Assembly: GCF_004363315.1 (NCBI RefSeq)
Contig: NZ_SNYL01000012.1
Location: 30,091-94,090 of the forward strand
Direction of reading: 5' to 3'
Length of the DNA: 64,000 nt
Source: Tepidicella xavieri
GTDB lineage: Bacteria; Pseudomonadota; Gammaproteobacteria; Burkholderiales; Burkholderiaceae_C
The notes below the pieces were generated by a model, which worked only from the letters and a program-made list of their open reading frames with translations, did no database searches and was not told where the DNA came from. A program made the position numbers and the translations under genes. Positions 23,869-32,385 of the stretch are shown here, in pieces (positions within the stretch are counted from its first letter, which is position 1; each line of letters starts with the position of its first letter).

Positions 23869-24642
23869 ATGTTGACCATTTCTTCTGTAGCCGTATCACC
23901 GGTGCCGCCCCAGGCGCCGACGGTGGCGCGCGTGCAGCCGACGACGCCCGTCAAGGTCAGCGACAACGTGGCGCCGGAAAACCAAGGCGTCACCGCCCCG
24001 GTCACGCCGGCGGGCGAAGGCTCGCGGGCACAGGTCGTTTATGCCCCTTCTGCATTGCCGCCGGTCAACCCCACGGGCGAAGTCCCCTTGGTCAACAATT
24101 TCAATAATCCAGCCGTGCCAGAGCGCATGGGATTGCCACCTGCCCAGCCGGAGCTCCAGCGGCCAACCGGCCAGCCGGGGGGAGGCAGGGCCGAGGCAGG
24201 TGGCGAAGAGGCGCAGGCCGCTGAGGCTGCTCAGGTGCGCCAGCCGGACGCTGAACGGGCGTCGCCAGGTTCGGCGTATGGCAATGAGGAGGCTGAGACC
24301 GGCGCCGCCAATGGTCAGCCCACCTTGGCCCAGCGGGCCGCAGAGGCCGAGCAGCGCCGTGCCGAACGGGGCCCGGAGGTGAAAAACCCGGCCTTGGAGG
24401 CCATGGACACCCAGATCAAGGAGCTGCTGCCCAACATGTGGAAAGCCAGCCGTGCGGCGGTGGACATGCTCATCGGCGAGGAAGCCCGTGCCGCTGCAGC
24501 AGCGCGGGCAGAGCTGCTGGTGCCGCCCAAGGTCGCTTCGCCGCCCGATCGCGCAGCGGCCGAAGCCGCCGAGAGCTACGTCCGCACGGCCAGCGCACCC
24601 GATCGCCCCGCCGCGGGTGGCAATCTCGATCGGCTGGTCTGA
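23869..24642 (+). CDS. Hypothetical protein, probable sigma-28-dependent flagellar-regulon member
   Basis: I do not recognise this 257-residue protein. It starts at ATG 23869 behind GAGGAG. The N-terminal half is rich in Pro, Val, Ala and Gln and looks disordered (SPVPPQAPTVARVQPTTPVK, AQPELQRPTGQPGGG). A charged Ala/Glu/Arg stretch follows near residues 110-180. A more ordered part near 185-225 (NPALEAMDTQIKELLPNMW, AAVDMLIGEEARAAAAA) could form amphipathic helices. No signal peptide or membrane segment is visible. The near-consensus FliA promoter and the convergent che operon 23 bases away suggest a role in motility, for instance a chaperone-type or secreted flagellar factor. That is inference only. 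Confidence 0.75.
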   Translation: MLTISSVAVSPVPPQAPTVARVQPTTPVKVSDNVAPENQGVTAPVTPAGEGSRAQVVYAPSALPPVNPTGEVPLVNNFNNPAVPERMGLPPAQPELQRPTGQPGGGRAEAGGEEAQAAEAAQVRQPDAERASPGSAYGNEEAETGAANGQPTLAQRAAEAEQRRAERGPEVKNPALEAMDTQIKELLPNMWKASRAAVDMLIGEEARAAAAARAELLVPPKVASPPDRAAAEAAESYVRTASAPDRPAAGGNLDRLV

Positions 24643-24665
24643 CGAGCCATCTGCCAACCCAGGCG

Positions 24666-25754
24666 TCAGATCCGGTGGCGCACGCCGCCAGCGCTGCTGA
24701 CCTTCTCCATCAACGCTTTGGCAATGCTTTTCAGCGGCAGGACTTCGTGCACGGCCCCGGCCTGGATGGCCATTTTGGGCATGCCAAAGACGATGCAGCT
24801 TGCTTCGTCCTGGGCGAAGTTGTAGCTGCCTGCATCGCGCATTTCCTTCATGGCCGTGGCGCCATCGGCGCCCATGCCCGTCAGCATCACGCCGATCGCG
24901 TTGGGGCCGAGCACCCGGGCGCAAGATTTGAACAGTACTTCGACCGAGGGTTTGTGGCGGTTCACGGGGGGCGAGTCGTCCACCACCGCCACATAGTTGG
25001 CGCCGCTGCGGGCGATGTGGAACTGCTTGCCCCCGGGAGCGATGTAGGCGTGACCGGGCAGAATGCGCTGGCCGTCGCTGGCTTCACAGACGCGGATCTT
25101 GCACAGCGAATCCAGCCGCGCGGCAAAGCTCGTGGTAAAGCCGGCCGGCATGTGCTGGGTGATGACGATGGCGGGCGAATCGGCCGGCAGCTCGACCAGG
25201 ATTTCCTTGATGGCCTCGGTCCCCCCCGTAGAAGCGCCGATGCAGATCACCTTCTCCGTGGACAGGCGCATGCCGATGGGGCGTGCCGGTGGCTGCTGGC
25301 TGTCGTCACGCGGCACGGTGGGTGATGGGGGTGGGGCCACCAGCCGCGAGACACGCGCCTTGCTGGCGATGCGGATCTTCTCGACGATTTCGTCGCCCAG
25401 GGCTTGCAGGCCGCTGGCCACGCCGATGCGGGGCTTGGCGACGAAATCCACCGCGCCCATCTCCAGGGCCCGCAGCGTGGTGTCGGCGCCTTGTTCGGTC
25501 AGGGTGGAGACCATCACCACCGGCATGGGGCGCAGGCGCATCAGCCGCGAGAGGAATTCCAGCCCGTCCATTTTGGGCATTTCCACGTCCAGCGTGATGA
25601 CGTCGGGGTTGAGTTCGCGAATCATCTCGCGGGCTTGCAACGGATCGTTGGCCGTGCCGATGCACTCCATGTCGGGTTGCTTGTTGATGATTTCGCTCAG
25701 CAGGCTGCGCACCAGCGCCGAGTCGTCCACCACCACCACTTTGATTTTTGACAT
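24666..25754 (-). CDS. cheB: Chemotaxis protein-glutamate methylesterase/glutaminase
   Basis: CheB removes methyl groups from chemoreceptors and is switched on by phosphate from CheA. The 362-residue protein has an N-terminal receiver with phosphoacceptor Asp56 (DVITLDVEMPKMDGLEFL) and a C-terminal esterase domain. The catalytic Ser is in CIGASTGGTEAI, the His in ITQHMPAGFT and the Asp in MLTGMGADGA. It is last in the cheZ-like/cheY/cheA/cheR/cheD/cheB run, 18 bases after cheD. Its 3' end converges on the unknown sigma-28 gene. Confidence 0.97.
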   Translation of the reverse strand: MSKIKVVVVDDSALVRSLLSEIINKQPDMECIGTANDPLQAREMIRELNPDVITLDVEMPKMDGLEFLSRLMRLRPMPVVMVSTLTEQGADTTLRALEMGAVDFVAKPRIGVASGLQALGDEIVEKIRIASKARVSRLVAPPPSPTVPRDDSQQPPARPIGMRLSTEKVICIGASTGGTEAIKEILVELPADSPAIVITQHMPAGFTTSFAARLDSLCKIRVCEASDGQRILPGHAYIAPGGKQFHIARSGANYVAVVDDSPPVNRHKPSVEVLFKSCARVLGPNAIGVMLTGMGADGATAMKEMRDAGSYNFAQDEASCIVFGMPKMAIQAGAVHEVLPLKSIAKALMEKVSSAGGVRHRI

Positions 25755-25772
25755 GCCTTACAGATTGAATGG

Positions 25773-26399
25773 TCAGAACAGATCGACGGAGCCGCCGGCC
25801 GTGGACTGCACCACCTTGGTGGCCACGCCCTGGCGTTCTTGCGACTCCAGCGTCTCCGGATGGGCGTGGGCCAGTCGCTTGACCATGGCCTTGCCCGATA
25901 CCGGGAAAAACACCACCTTGCGCGGATAGATGTCCAGCACGTCCTTGGAGACGACCGGGATGCGCTCAGTGGCCAGATAGTCCATCACGAATTTGGTGTT
26001 GCGCTCGCCCACATTCATGCTGGTGAAGCCTGAGATCACCGCACCGCCACCGAATACCTTGGCCTGCATGTACTCCCTGGACGATCCCATCTTGATCAGC
26101 TCGTTGATGAGCAGTTCCATGGCGTAGGAGCCATAGCGGCCGGAGGTGTCGGCGCCGCCGTCTGGCAGCATGAAATGGTTCATGCCGCCGATGCGCAGCC
26201 GCGAATCCCAGATGCAGGCCGCGATGCAGGAGCCCAGCACGGTCATGATGATCACGTCATCACTGGAGACGAAATACTCGCCAGGCAGTACCTTGGCCGC
26301 GTTGTATTTGAAGTGCTGATCATGGAAGAAAAACGACGCCTCGCCCGGCTTGCGGGGCCGGGTTTTGAGCTGATGCAGGTATTCGATGCTTCGGTGCAT
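25773..26399 (-). CDS. cheD: Chemoreceptor glutamine deamidase CheD
   Basis: CheD deamidates receptor glutamines to glutamates. The 208-residue protein starts MHRSIEYLHQ. It has the catalytic pair Cys58 (TVLGSCIAACIWD) and His75 (GGMNHFMLP), then AKVFGGGAVISGF. The start at 26399 lies five bases from the cheR stop. The in-frame extension further upstream would run into cheR. The C-terminal tail ends GGSVDLF, very close to the GSIELF end of the CheZ-like protein of the same operon, which hints at a shared binding partner. Confidence 0.93.
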   Translation of the reverse strand: MHRSIEYLHQLKTRPRKPGEASFFFHDQHFKYNAAKVLPGEYFVSSDDVIIMTVLGSCIAACIWDSRLRIGGMNHFMLPDGGADTSGRYGSYAMELLINELIKMGSSREYMQAKVFGGGAVISGFTSMNVGERNTKFVMDYLATERIPVVSKDVLDIYPRKVVFFPVSGKAMVKRLAHAHPETLESQERQGVATKVVQSTAGGSVDLF

Positions 26400-26403
26400 G
26401 GCC

Positions 26404-27234
26404 TCAGACTTTTTCGTAGATGGTCTTGCCGCGCAGGGCAAAGAGCGAGCGGGCATCGCTGAAGTTCTCGGCATGGCCGACGAACAAGGTGCCCTTGGGC
26501 TTCATCAGTCGATGGATGCGTGCCAGTACCTGCCTCTGGGTGGGGTTGTCGAAATAAATCATCACGTTGCGGCAGAAAACCACGTCAAAGGTCTCCCGCA
26601 GGCTCCAGTTGTCCTCGATCAGGTTGAGGGTGAAGAACTGGATGTGTTTTTGCAGCTCCGGGCGCACCCGTGCCAGCCCCTCGTTGGCGCCTTTGCCTTT
26701 GAGGAAGTATTTCTGCAACTGAGCAGTGCTGAGGTTCTTGAGCCCTTCGAGTTTGTAGATGCCGCGCGAAGCGGTGGATAGCACCTTGGTGTCGATGTCA
26801 CTGGCCCAGATCTGGAAACGCCCATTGATGCCCAGCACGTCGGCCATGGTGATGGCGATCGAATAGGGTTCTTCGCCCGTGGAGGCGGCGCTGCACCAGA
26901 TCTTCCAGTCTTGGTTCGGGTTTTCCTTGACCAGGCGGCTGAGCTCGATGAAGTGATGGTTTTCGCGAAAGAAGGAGGTGAGGTTGGTCGTCAGGGCATT
27001 GACGAACTCCTGCCACTCGTCACCGCCGCCCTGGCGTTCTAGCCAGTCCAGGTAGTCCTTGAAACTGGTGTGGCCGGTGTCGCGCAGGCGGCGGGCAATG
27101 CGGCTGTACACCATGGCCTGCTTGCCATCGTGCAGGCTGATGCCTGCATGGCGGTAGATCAGGTCCTTGATGCGCCGGAAATCCGCCGTGGTCCAGGCGA
27201 ATTCCCGGTTTTGCAGCGCGATCTCGTCGGACAT
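26404..27234 (-). CDS. cheR: Chemotaxis protein methyltransferase
   Basis: CheR methylates receptor glutamates with S-adenosylmethionine. The 276-residue protein has the helical N-terminal domain (FRRIKDLIYRHAGISLHDGK, residues 19-38) and a Rossmann methyltransferase domain with IWCSAASTGEEPYSIAI, WASDIDTKVL and DVVFCRNVMIYFD. No TPR extension is present, so it is the standard short form. It sits 18 bases after cheA and five bases ahead of cheD. Confidence 0.97.
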   Translation of the reverse strand: MSDEIALQNREFAWTTADFRRIKDLIYRHAGISLHDGKQAMVYSRIARRLRDTGHTSFKDYLDWLERQGGGDEWQEFVNALTTNLTSFFRENHHFIELSRLVKENPNQDWKIWCSAASTGEEPYSIAITMADVLGINGRFQIWASDIDTKVLSTASRGIYKLEGLKNLSTAQLQKYFLKGKGANEGLARVRPELQKHIQFFTLNLIEDNWSLRETFDVVFCRNVMIYFDNPTQRQVLARIHRLMKPKGTLFVGHAENFSDARSLFALRGKTIYEKV

Positions 27235-27252
27235 GATCGGTCAGCGTGAGGA

Positions 27253-29520
27253 TCAGTGCTTGGCGCGGCGCACCAAGGCCGAGGTGTCGAGGATGAGCGA
27301 GACGCTGCCGTCGCCCAGGATGGTGGCTCCCGAGACGTTGGGCACTTTCTTGTAGTTGGCCTCCAGGTTCTTGATGACCACCTGCTGCTGCCCCAGCAGT
27401 TCATCGACCATCAACGCCACCCGGGAGCCGTCGGACTCGATGACCACCATGATGCTGTTGGCGGTGGGGTCGTCCTGCTTGCGGGGAACGGAAAAGGTTC
27501 GGTCAATCTCGATCACCGGCATGTACTCATCGCGCACTTTCACCAGCTGGGCATTCTGTGCGACGGTGTTGATGGAGGTCGCTTCGACCTGGAAGGATTC
27601 CACCACCGAGGACAGCGGCAGGATATAGACCTCGTTGCCCACGCGCACGGTCATGCCGTCCATGATGGCCAAGGTCAGTGGCAGGCGAACCTTGACGCTC
27701 ATGCCGAAGCCCTCGGAGGAGTCGAGTTCGACAGAGCCGCCCAACGATGCGATGTTTTTCTTGACCACGTCCATGCCGACGCCGCGGCCGGAGACGTCGG
27801 TGACGACCTCTGCCGTGGAAAAGCCCGGCGCGAAGATGAGTTGCCAGACGTCCTGGTCGGGCATGTCATCGGAGACGTCGATGCCTTTGGAGCGGGCTTT
27901 GTCGATGAGTTTCTGGCGGTTCAGGCCTTTGCCGTCGTCTCGGACCTCAATGAGGATGGAGCCGCCTTGATGCGCGGCCGACAGGGTGATGGTGCCGACT
28001 TCGGGCTTGCCTTTGGCCAGACGCTCGGCCGGCAGCTCGATGCCGTGGTCGCAACTGTTGCGGATCAAGTGGGTCAGCGGGTCGGTGATTTTTTCGATCA
28101 AGCCCTTGTCGAGCTCGGTGGCTTCCCCGTGGGTGATGAGTTCCACCTTCTTGCCCAACTTGCTGGCCAGGTCGCGCAGCATGCGCGGGAAGCGGCTGAA
28201 GACGACCGACATCGGGATCATGCGGATCGACATGACCGATTCCTGCAGGTCGCGGGTGTTGCGCTCCAGGTCTGCCAGGCCCGACAGGAGTTGCTGGTTC
28301 ACCGTGGCGTCGAGCGTGCGGCTGTACTGCGCCAGCATGGCTTGGGTGATGACGAGTTCCCCCACCTGGTTGATGAGTTGGTCGATCTTGCTGACCGAGA
28401 CCCGCAGCGTGGTGGTTTCGAGCTGGGCCGTGGTGGCTGCGCGCGCGGCTTTGGCACTTTCCCGCGCTTTGGACTCGGCCGCAGACGCGCCGCCGCCCGA
28501 GTGGGCCTGCATGGACTGGGATTCGGCCAACAGGCTTTCGGCGTGGCTGCGCGGTGTCAACGGGTTGCCGGGGGCGCCAGGGAACAGGCCGTAGCCTTGC
28601 ACCAGATCTTCTGCGGGCACGGCCACACCGCTTTCGGACGTGACGGTGGAGGCCACAGGACTGCCGGGGGCGCCGGCGAAGAGGCCATAGCCCTGCTCGA
28701 TGATGTCCTGGCTGTGTTCCGCGCCGTCGTCGGTGGCGCCATTGGGTGGCGCGGCAGCGGTTTGGGCCGAGGCGGGGGCCGATTCAGCGGGCAGCAGGCG
28801 GATTTTGTCCTTGGCGACGTGAAAGGCGAACAGGTCGAGCAGGTCGTCGTCGGTGCTCTGGGTGGTGATTTCGTACACCTTGGAGCCGTTGTCCACCCGT
28901 TCGGCCGTGATGGTGCCCAGGCCGGCGATGTCGCGGAAAAGCTCTTTGATCGGGTCGGCCAGGCTCAGGTCGTCCAGCGGGCCAATGACGGCCAGCAGTT
29001 GCCGACTGGCCCCGGGCGGCGAGGCGGCGGGCATGCCGCCGACGGTGGGGGCGGGCGCAGGTGCCGGTGGGGGCGGAGGAGGAGGGGGGGCGGGCGGTGT
29101 CATGGCCGGGGCATTTTGCCCACTGGCCAGCACGCGGATGCGTTGCACCAGGCCGGAAGTTTCGGGCGGCTCACCGCCCAGGCCCTGGTGGCGCGCCAGC
29201 AAGCCCTTGAGCGCATCGGTCGATTCGAGCAGCACGTCCACCATGGGCATGGTGGGCGTGAGCTCGTGCCGCCGCAGTTTGTCCAGCAAGGATTCCATCT
29301 GGTGGGTCAACTCGGCCACGTCTTCGAAACCGAAGGTGGCCGCGCCGCCCTTGATCGAATGCGCGCAACGGAAGATGGCGTTGAGCTCCTCGTCATCGAC
29401 CGTGTCCAGGTCCAGGTTGAGCAGCTGTTGTTCCATCTGCTCCAGATTTTCGCCGGCCTCCTCGAAGAAGATCTGGTAGAACTGGGTCAGGTCGAAGCCG
29501 TTGTTCTTGTCGTCTGCCAT
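27253..29520 (-). CDS. cheA: Chemotaxis histidine kinase CheA
   Basis: CheA phosphorylates CheY and CheB in response to receptors. The 755-residue protein has the following parts: a P1 phosphotransfer domain with His54 (CAHSIKGGAATFGF), a proline-rich linker near 140-160, a P2-like domain (about 172-245), a P3 dimerisation helix region (about 370-430), an ATPase domain (LIRNSCDHGIELPAERL) and a C-terminal CheW-like P5 domain (about 620-755). The P2-P3 linker contains two copies of a motif, QGYGLFAGAPGSP (276-288) and QGYGLFPGAPGNP (308-320), spaced 32 residues apart. No cheW or receptor gene lies in the window, so those partners are elsewhere. Confidence 0.97.
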   Translation of the reverse strand: MADDKNNGFDLTQFYQIFFEEAGENLEQMEQQLLNLDLDTVDDEELNAIFRCAHSIKGGAATFGFEDVAELTHQMESLLDKLRRHELTPTMPMVDVLLESTDALKGLLARHQGLGGEPPETSGLVQRIRVLASGQNAPAMTPPAPPPPPPPPAPAPAPTVGGMPAASPPGASRQLLAVIGPLDDLSLADPIKELFRDIAGLGTITAERVDNGSKVYEITTQSTDDDLLDLFAFHVAKDKIRLLPAESAPASAQTAAAPPNGATDDGAEHSQDIIEQGYGLFAGAPGSPVASTVTSESGVAVPAEDLVQGYGLFPGAPGNPLTPRSHAESLLAESQSMQAHSGGGASAAESKARESAKAARAATTAQLETTTLRVSVSKIDQLINQVGELVITQAMLAQYSRTLDATVNQQLLSGLADLERNTRDLQESVMSIRMIPMSVVFSRFPRMLRDLASKLGKKVELITHGEATELDKGLIEKITDPLTHLIRNSCDHGIELPAERLAKGKPEVGTITLSAAHQGGSILIEVRDDGKGLNRQKLIDKARSKGIDVSDDMPDQDVWQLIFAPGFSTAEVVTDVSGRGVGMDVVKKNIASLGGSVELDSSEGFGMSVKVRLPLTLAIMDGMTVRVGNEVYILPLSSVVESFQVEATSINTVAQNAQLVKVRDEYMPVIEIDRTFSVPRKQDDPTANSIMVVIESDGSRVALMVDELLGQQQVVIKNLEANYKKVPNVSGATILGDGSVSLILDTSALVRRAKH

Positions 29521-29569
29521 GGGCGGTTCTCGGTTGTGACGGTCGTCGGCGGTTGGCGTGTGGCCAGGT

Positions 29570-29935
29570 TCAGCGGACGATGACCTTGTTGATGACTTCG
29601 ATCAGCCGGTTGGGGTCGAAGGGCTTGACCAACCACCCGGTGGCGCCCGCTGCACGCCCGGCCTGCTTCATCTGGTCGCTGGATTCGGTGGTCAGGATGA
29701 GGATGGGCGTCGTCTTGAATTTGGGGTGCTCGCGCAGCTTGCGTGTCAGGCCGATGCCGTCGAGCCGGGGCATGTTCTGGTCGGTGAGCACCAGGTCGAA
29801 GTGCTGCTTGTCGGCCTTCTCGAAGGCGTCCACGCCGTCCACTGCTTCCACCACCTTGAAGCCGGCGCCCACCAGGGTGAATGACACCATCTTGCGCATG
29901 GAGGCCGAGTCGTCAACAGCGAGTATCGAGTGCAT
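29570..29935 (-). CDS. cheY: Chemotaxis response regulator CheY
   Basis: This 121-residue single-domain receiver carries the acidic pair VDDSASMRKM, phosphoacceptor Asp52 in LVLTDQNMPRLDG, Thr/Ser near ILTTESS and the conserved lysine in WLVKPFDPNRL. Phospho-CheY binds the FliM/FliN switch encoded further along. It lies between the CheZ-like gene and cheA on one strand, with gaps of 42 and 49 bases. A generic receiver is the alternative, but the operon makes CheY very likely. Confidence 0.94.
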   Translation of the reverse strand: MHSILAVDDSASMRKMVSFTLVGAGFKVVEAVDGVDAFEKADKQHFDLVLTDQNMPRLDGIGLTRKLREHPKFKTTPILILTTESSDQMKQAGRAAGATGWLVKPFDPNRLIEVINKVIVR

Positions 29936-29977
29936 GGGAGTACCTTGTTTCTGGGAAAGGATGGTTGAGATCGGTGT

Positions 29978-30481
29978 TCAAAACAGTTCGATGGAGCCGG
30001 CGTCCATCTCGCTTTGGGTCACGGGGTTGGGGTTTTTGGGCATGTGGGTCACGACGATGCCGACTTCCTCCTCCTCGGGCTCCATGGCCTGATCGGCCAG
30101 AATATAAGCGCAACCTTTGAGCACCTTGCCGATGTGGACGAGCAGTTGCGTGGCCATGTCGTGGAACTGCAACTCCGTGACGGCCAGGTGCAGGGCCTGA
30201 CGGAGCTCGTCGTGGCGGGGGTCGTCGGGCAGTTCGCCAGCCACCTGCATGGCGCGATTGAAACGGTCGAGCAGGTTGACGGTGGCGTGGTCGAGCAGTC
30301 CTTCGAGCCGTTTCAGATCGTTCATGGCCACGAGCAGGGAGTCCTGCAGGTCGGCCACGACCGCGACGTCCATCGCCACGGCGGGCTCGTCATCGGTGTG
30401 CGACGGAACCGGCTCGACGGTGGTGTATTCCTCGCGTGGCCAGCGGCGCTTGTCTTGTGGATTGGCGGTGGGGTTTTCCAT
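29978..30481 (-). CDS. cheZ: CheZ-like putative CheY phosphatase
   Basis: The 167-residue helical protein has LQDSLLVAMNDLKRLEGLLDH, then the motif FHDMATQLLVHIGKVL at 106-121. Its Asp108 and Gln112 fit the D-x3-Q arrangement of the catalytic Asp143/Gln147 of CheZ. It is shorter than E. coli CheZ (214) and has an acidic stretch (EPEEEEVG) before a C-terminal peptide ending GSIELF, the place where CheZ carries its CheY-binding tail. Position directly ahead of cheY supports the role. A less specific chemotaxis protein is possible, so the symbol is tentative. It is the first gene of the che operon. Confidence 0.65.
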   Translation of the reverse strand: MENPTANPQDKRRWPREEYTTVEPVPSHTDDEPAVAMDVAVVADLQDSLLVAMNDLKRLEGLLDHATVNLLDRFNRAMQVAGELPDDPRHDELRQALHLAVTELQFHDMATQLLVHIGKVLKGCAYILADQAMEPEEEEVGIVVTHMPKNPNPVTQSEMDAGSIELF

Positions 30482-30664
30482 GGGCGGCGCGCAGAGGTCC
30501 CGTCAACATTGACACAAGTGTGAATATAAGCCTGAGCCGAAGTCTAGACTAGGCCAATGAGATGACATGACTCAAAATATCGGCAATTTCCGAACGACAT
30601 TGTCCCTGCCCGCAAGCGCCGCCAGGCGCCTCATGACAGGCCCCATCGATGAACAGGGGGTAGT

Positions 30665-31753
30665 TTGACAGATTTGAACATCCTTCATCTTGAGGACAAT
30701 CCCGCAGACCACGAACTGGTGGCCCGTACCTTGGGGCGCAGCGATCTGTCTTGCGCCCTGACGCTGGTCGATACCCTGGAGGACTTCCAGTCCCACATCG
30801 AGCAGGGGCGGGTGGACGCCGTGCTGGCAGACTACCACCTGGCCGGGTTTTCGGGCATGGAGGCGTGGGAGTGGTTGCGGCAGGCCCAGCGGGAGTTGCC
30901 TTTCATCATTGTGTCGGGCGCCATTGGCGAGGCCACGGTGGCCGATGCGATGGTGCGCGGTGTCAGCGACTATGTGGACAAGAACCGGTTGGCCCGGCTG
31001 CCGGCGGTGCTGCAGCGGGCGCTGGATTTCCACGCTTCGCGGCAGGCGCAGGCCGCCGCCCAGGCTGAGTTGGCCGAGTCGCGCCGGCGCCTAGTGGACC
31101 TGACCGAGCATTTGCAGGTCAGCATCGACCGCGAGCGCGCCGACATTGCCCGCGAAATCCATGACGACATTGGCGGATCGCTGGCCGCGGCCAAGCTGGA
31201 TTTGTCGTGGCTGGCCCGGCGCATCGATGAGCCGCAAGCGCAGGGGCACATTCGCGCGGCGCTGGAGATGGTGGAGCACGCGCTGGGGGCCAGCCAGCGC
31301 ATCATGCGCAATCTGCGGCCTGCGGTGCTGGATCAGGGGCTGATGCCGGCCCTGCAATGGCTGACGCAAACCTTTGCCGAGCGCACGGGGCTGGACGTGC
31401 GCCTCAAAGGGCAGGTCTTGGCCCCGGTGCCGCCGCGTCTGTCGATGGTGGTGTACCGCACGGCGCAGGAGGCGCTGACGAATGTGCTCAAGCACGCCCA
31501 GGCCAGTCAGGTGTCGCTGGATCTCAGCGATCTGGAAGGGGTGCTGACGCTGGAGGTGTCGGACAATGGCCGGGGCGCGACGGCGCAGGATTTGGCCAAG
31601 CTGCAGTCGTTTGGCTTGCTGGGGCTCAAGGAACGCGCCCACGGAGTGGGCGGCTGGCTGGATGTGGTGACGGCGCCAGGACAGGGCATGACCCTGATCC
31701 TGTCGCTGCCGTTGGAGGGGCAGAGCGCTCAGGACTGGGAGAACAACGAATGA
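30665..31753 (+). CDS. Receiver-histidine kinase hybrid (HisKA_3 type)
   Basis: The 362-residue cytoplasmic protein begins with a receiver domain (ILHLEDNPADHELV, phosphoacceptor Asp56 in VLADYHLAGFSG). It continues into a NarX/DegS-type kinase: phospho-accepting His166 in ADIAREIHDDIGGSLA, N-box RTAQEALTNVLKHAQ, and glycine boxes VSDNGRGA and GLLGLKERA. The receiver-first order and lack of membrane spans suggest it is itself the target of another kinase. The start is TTG at 30665 behind AGGGGGT. An ATG at 30649 is out of frame and stops at once. It overlaps its LuxR partner by four bases. Position between che and fli genes hints at motility control. Confidence 0.88.
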   Translation: MTDLNILHLEDNPADHELVARTLGRSDLSCALTLVDTLEDFQSHIEQGRVDAVLADYHLAGFSGMEAWEWLRQAQRELPFIIVSGAIGEATVADAMVRGVSDYVDKNRLARLPAVLQRALDFHASRQAQAAAQAELAESRRRLVDLTEHLQVSIDRERADIAREIHDDIGGSLAAAKLDLSWLARRIDEPQAQGHIRAALEMVEHALGASQRIMRNLRPAVLDQGLMPALQWLTQTFAERTGLDVRLKGQVLAPVPPRLSMVVYRTAQEALTNVLKHAQASQVSLDLSDLEGVLTLEVSDNGRGATAQDLAKLQSFGLLGLKERAHGVGGWLDVVTAPGQGMTLILSLPLEGQSAQDWENNE

Positions 31754-32379
31754 TCAAGGTGGTGTTGTGCGACGACCATGCCGTCGTGCGGCGTGGGGTG
31801 CGTGACACGTTGATGGAGGCCACCGACATCCAGGTGGTGGCCGAAGCCGACGGCTACGCGAGCCTGCGCGAGGCCTTGCGACTGCACCGGCCCGACGTGC
31901 TGTTGCTGGATGTGGATCTGCCCGGCCGCAGCGGGTTGGAGATTCTTGCCGTCCTGCACGAGGAAGCCTCGCCAGTGCGCACGGTCATGGTGTCGATGTA
32001 CCCGGAGGACCAGTATGCGATCCGCTGCCTCAAGGCGGGCGCGATGGGCTATCTCAACAAAGGGGGAGACCCGGCCGATCTGCTCCAGGCGGTGCGCACC
32101 GTGGCGCAGGGGCGCAAGTTCATCACGCCCCAGATTGCCGAATTGCTGGCCAATCACCTCCATGCCCCCGAAAGCGCGGAGTTGCACGACAGCCTGTCCG
32201 AACGCGAACTGCAGACTTTGCGCAAGATTGCTTCGGGCAAGAAGCTGTCTCAGATCGCCGAGGAGCTGATGATCAGCCCCAAGACGGTCAGCGTCTACCG
32301 GGCCCGCGTGCTGGAAAAGCTCGGGTTGAGCAACAACGCCGAGCTCACGGTCTACGCCATCCGCAACAAGCTGGTCTGA
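31750..32379 (+). CDS. LuxR/NarL family response regulator
   Basis: The 209-residue protein has a receiver domain (VVLCDDHAVVRRGV, phosphoacceptor Asp54 in LLLDVDLPGRSG, and a lysine in GYLNKGGDPADL). A C-terminal LuxR helix-turn-helix follows (LSERELQTLRKIASGKK, ISPKTVSVYRARVLEKLGL). It starts inside the stop of the hybrid kinase (ATGA), so the two form a two-component pair. The target genes are unknown. It ends six bases before the convergent fliR stop. Confidence 0.92.
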   Translation: MIKVVLCDDHAVVRRGVRDTLMEATDIQVVAEADGYASLREALRLHRPDVLLLDVDLPGRSGLEILAVLHEEASPVRTVMVSMYPEDQYAIRCLKAGAMGYLNKGGDPADLLQAVRTVAQGRKFITPQIAELLANHLHAPESAELHDSLSERELQTLRKIASGKKLSQIAEELMISPKTVSVYRARVLEKLGLSNNAELTVYAIRNKLV

Positions 32380-32385
32380 AACCCC

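Noticed and set aside
27256..29583. 775-codon plus-strand frame opposite cheA
   Set aside because: It is a shadow of cheA, which has complete catalytic motifs.
30570..30605. Sigma-28 promoter on the minus strand ahead of the che operon
   Set aside because: GCCGATAT (30584-30577) is a good -10, but the -35 position reads ACAATGTC, which matches poorly, so it was left uncalled.
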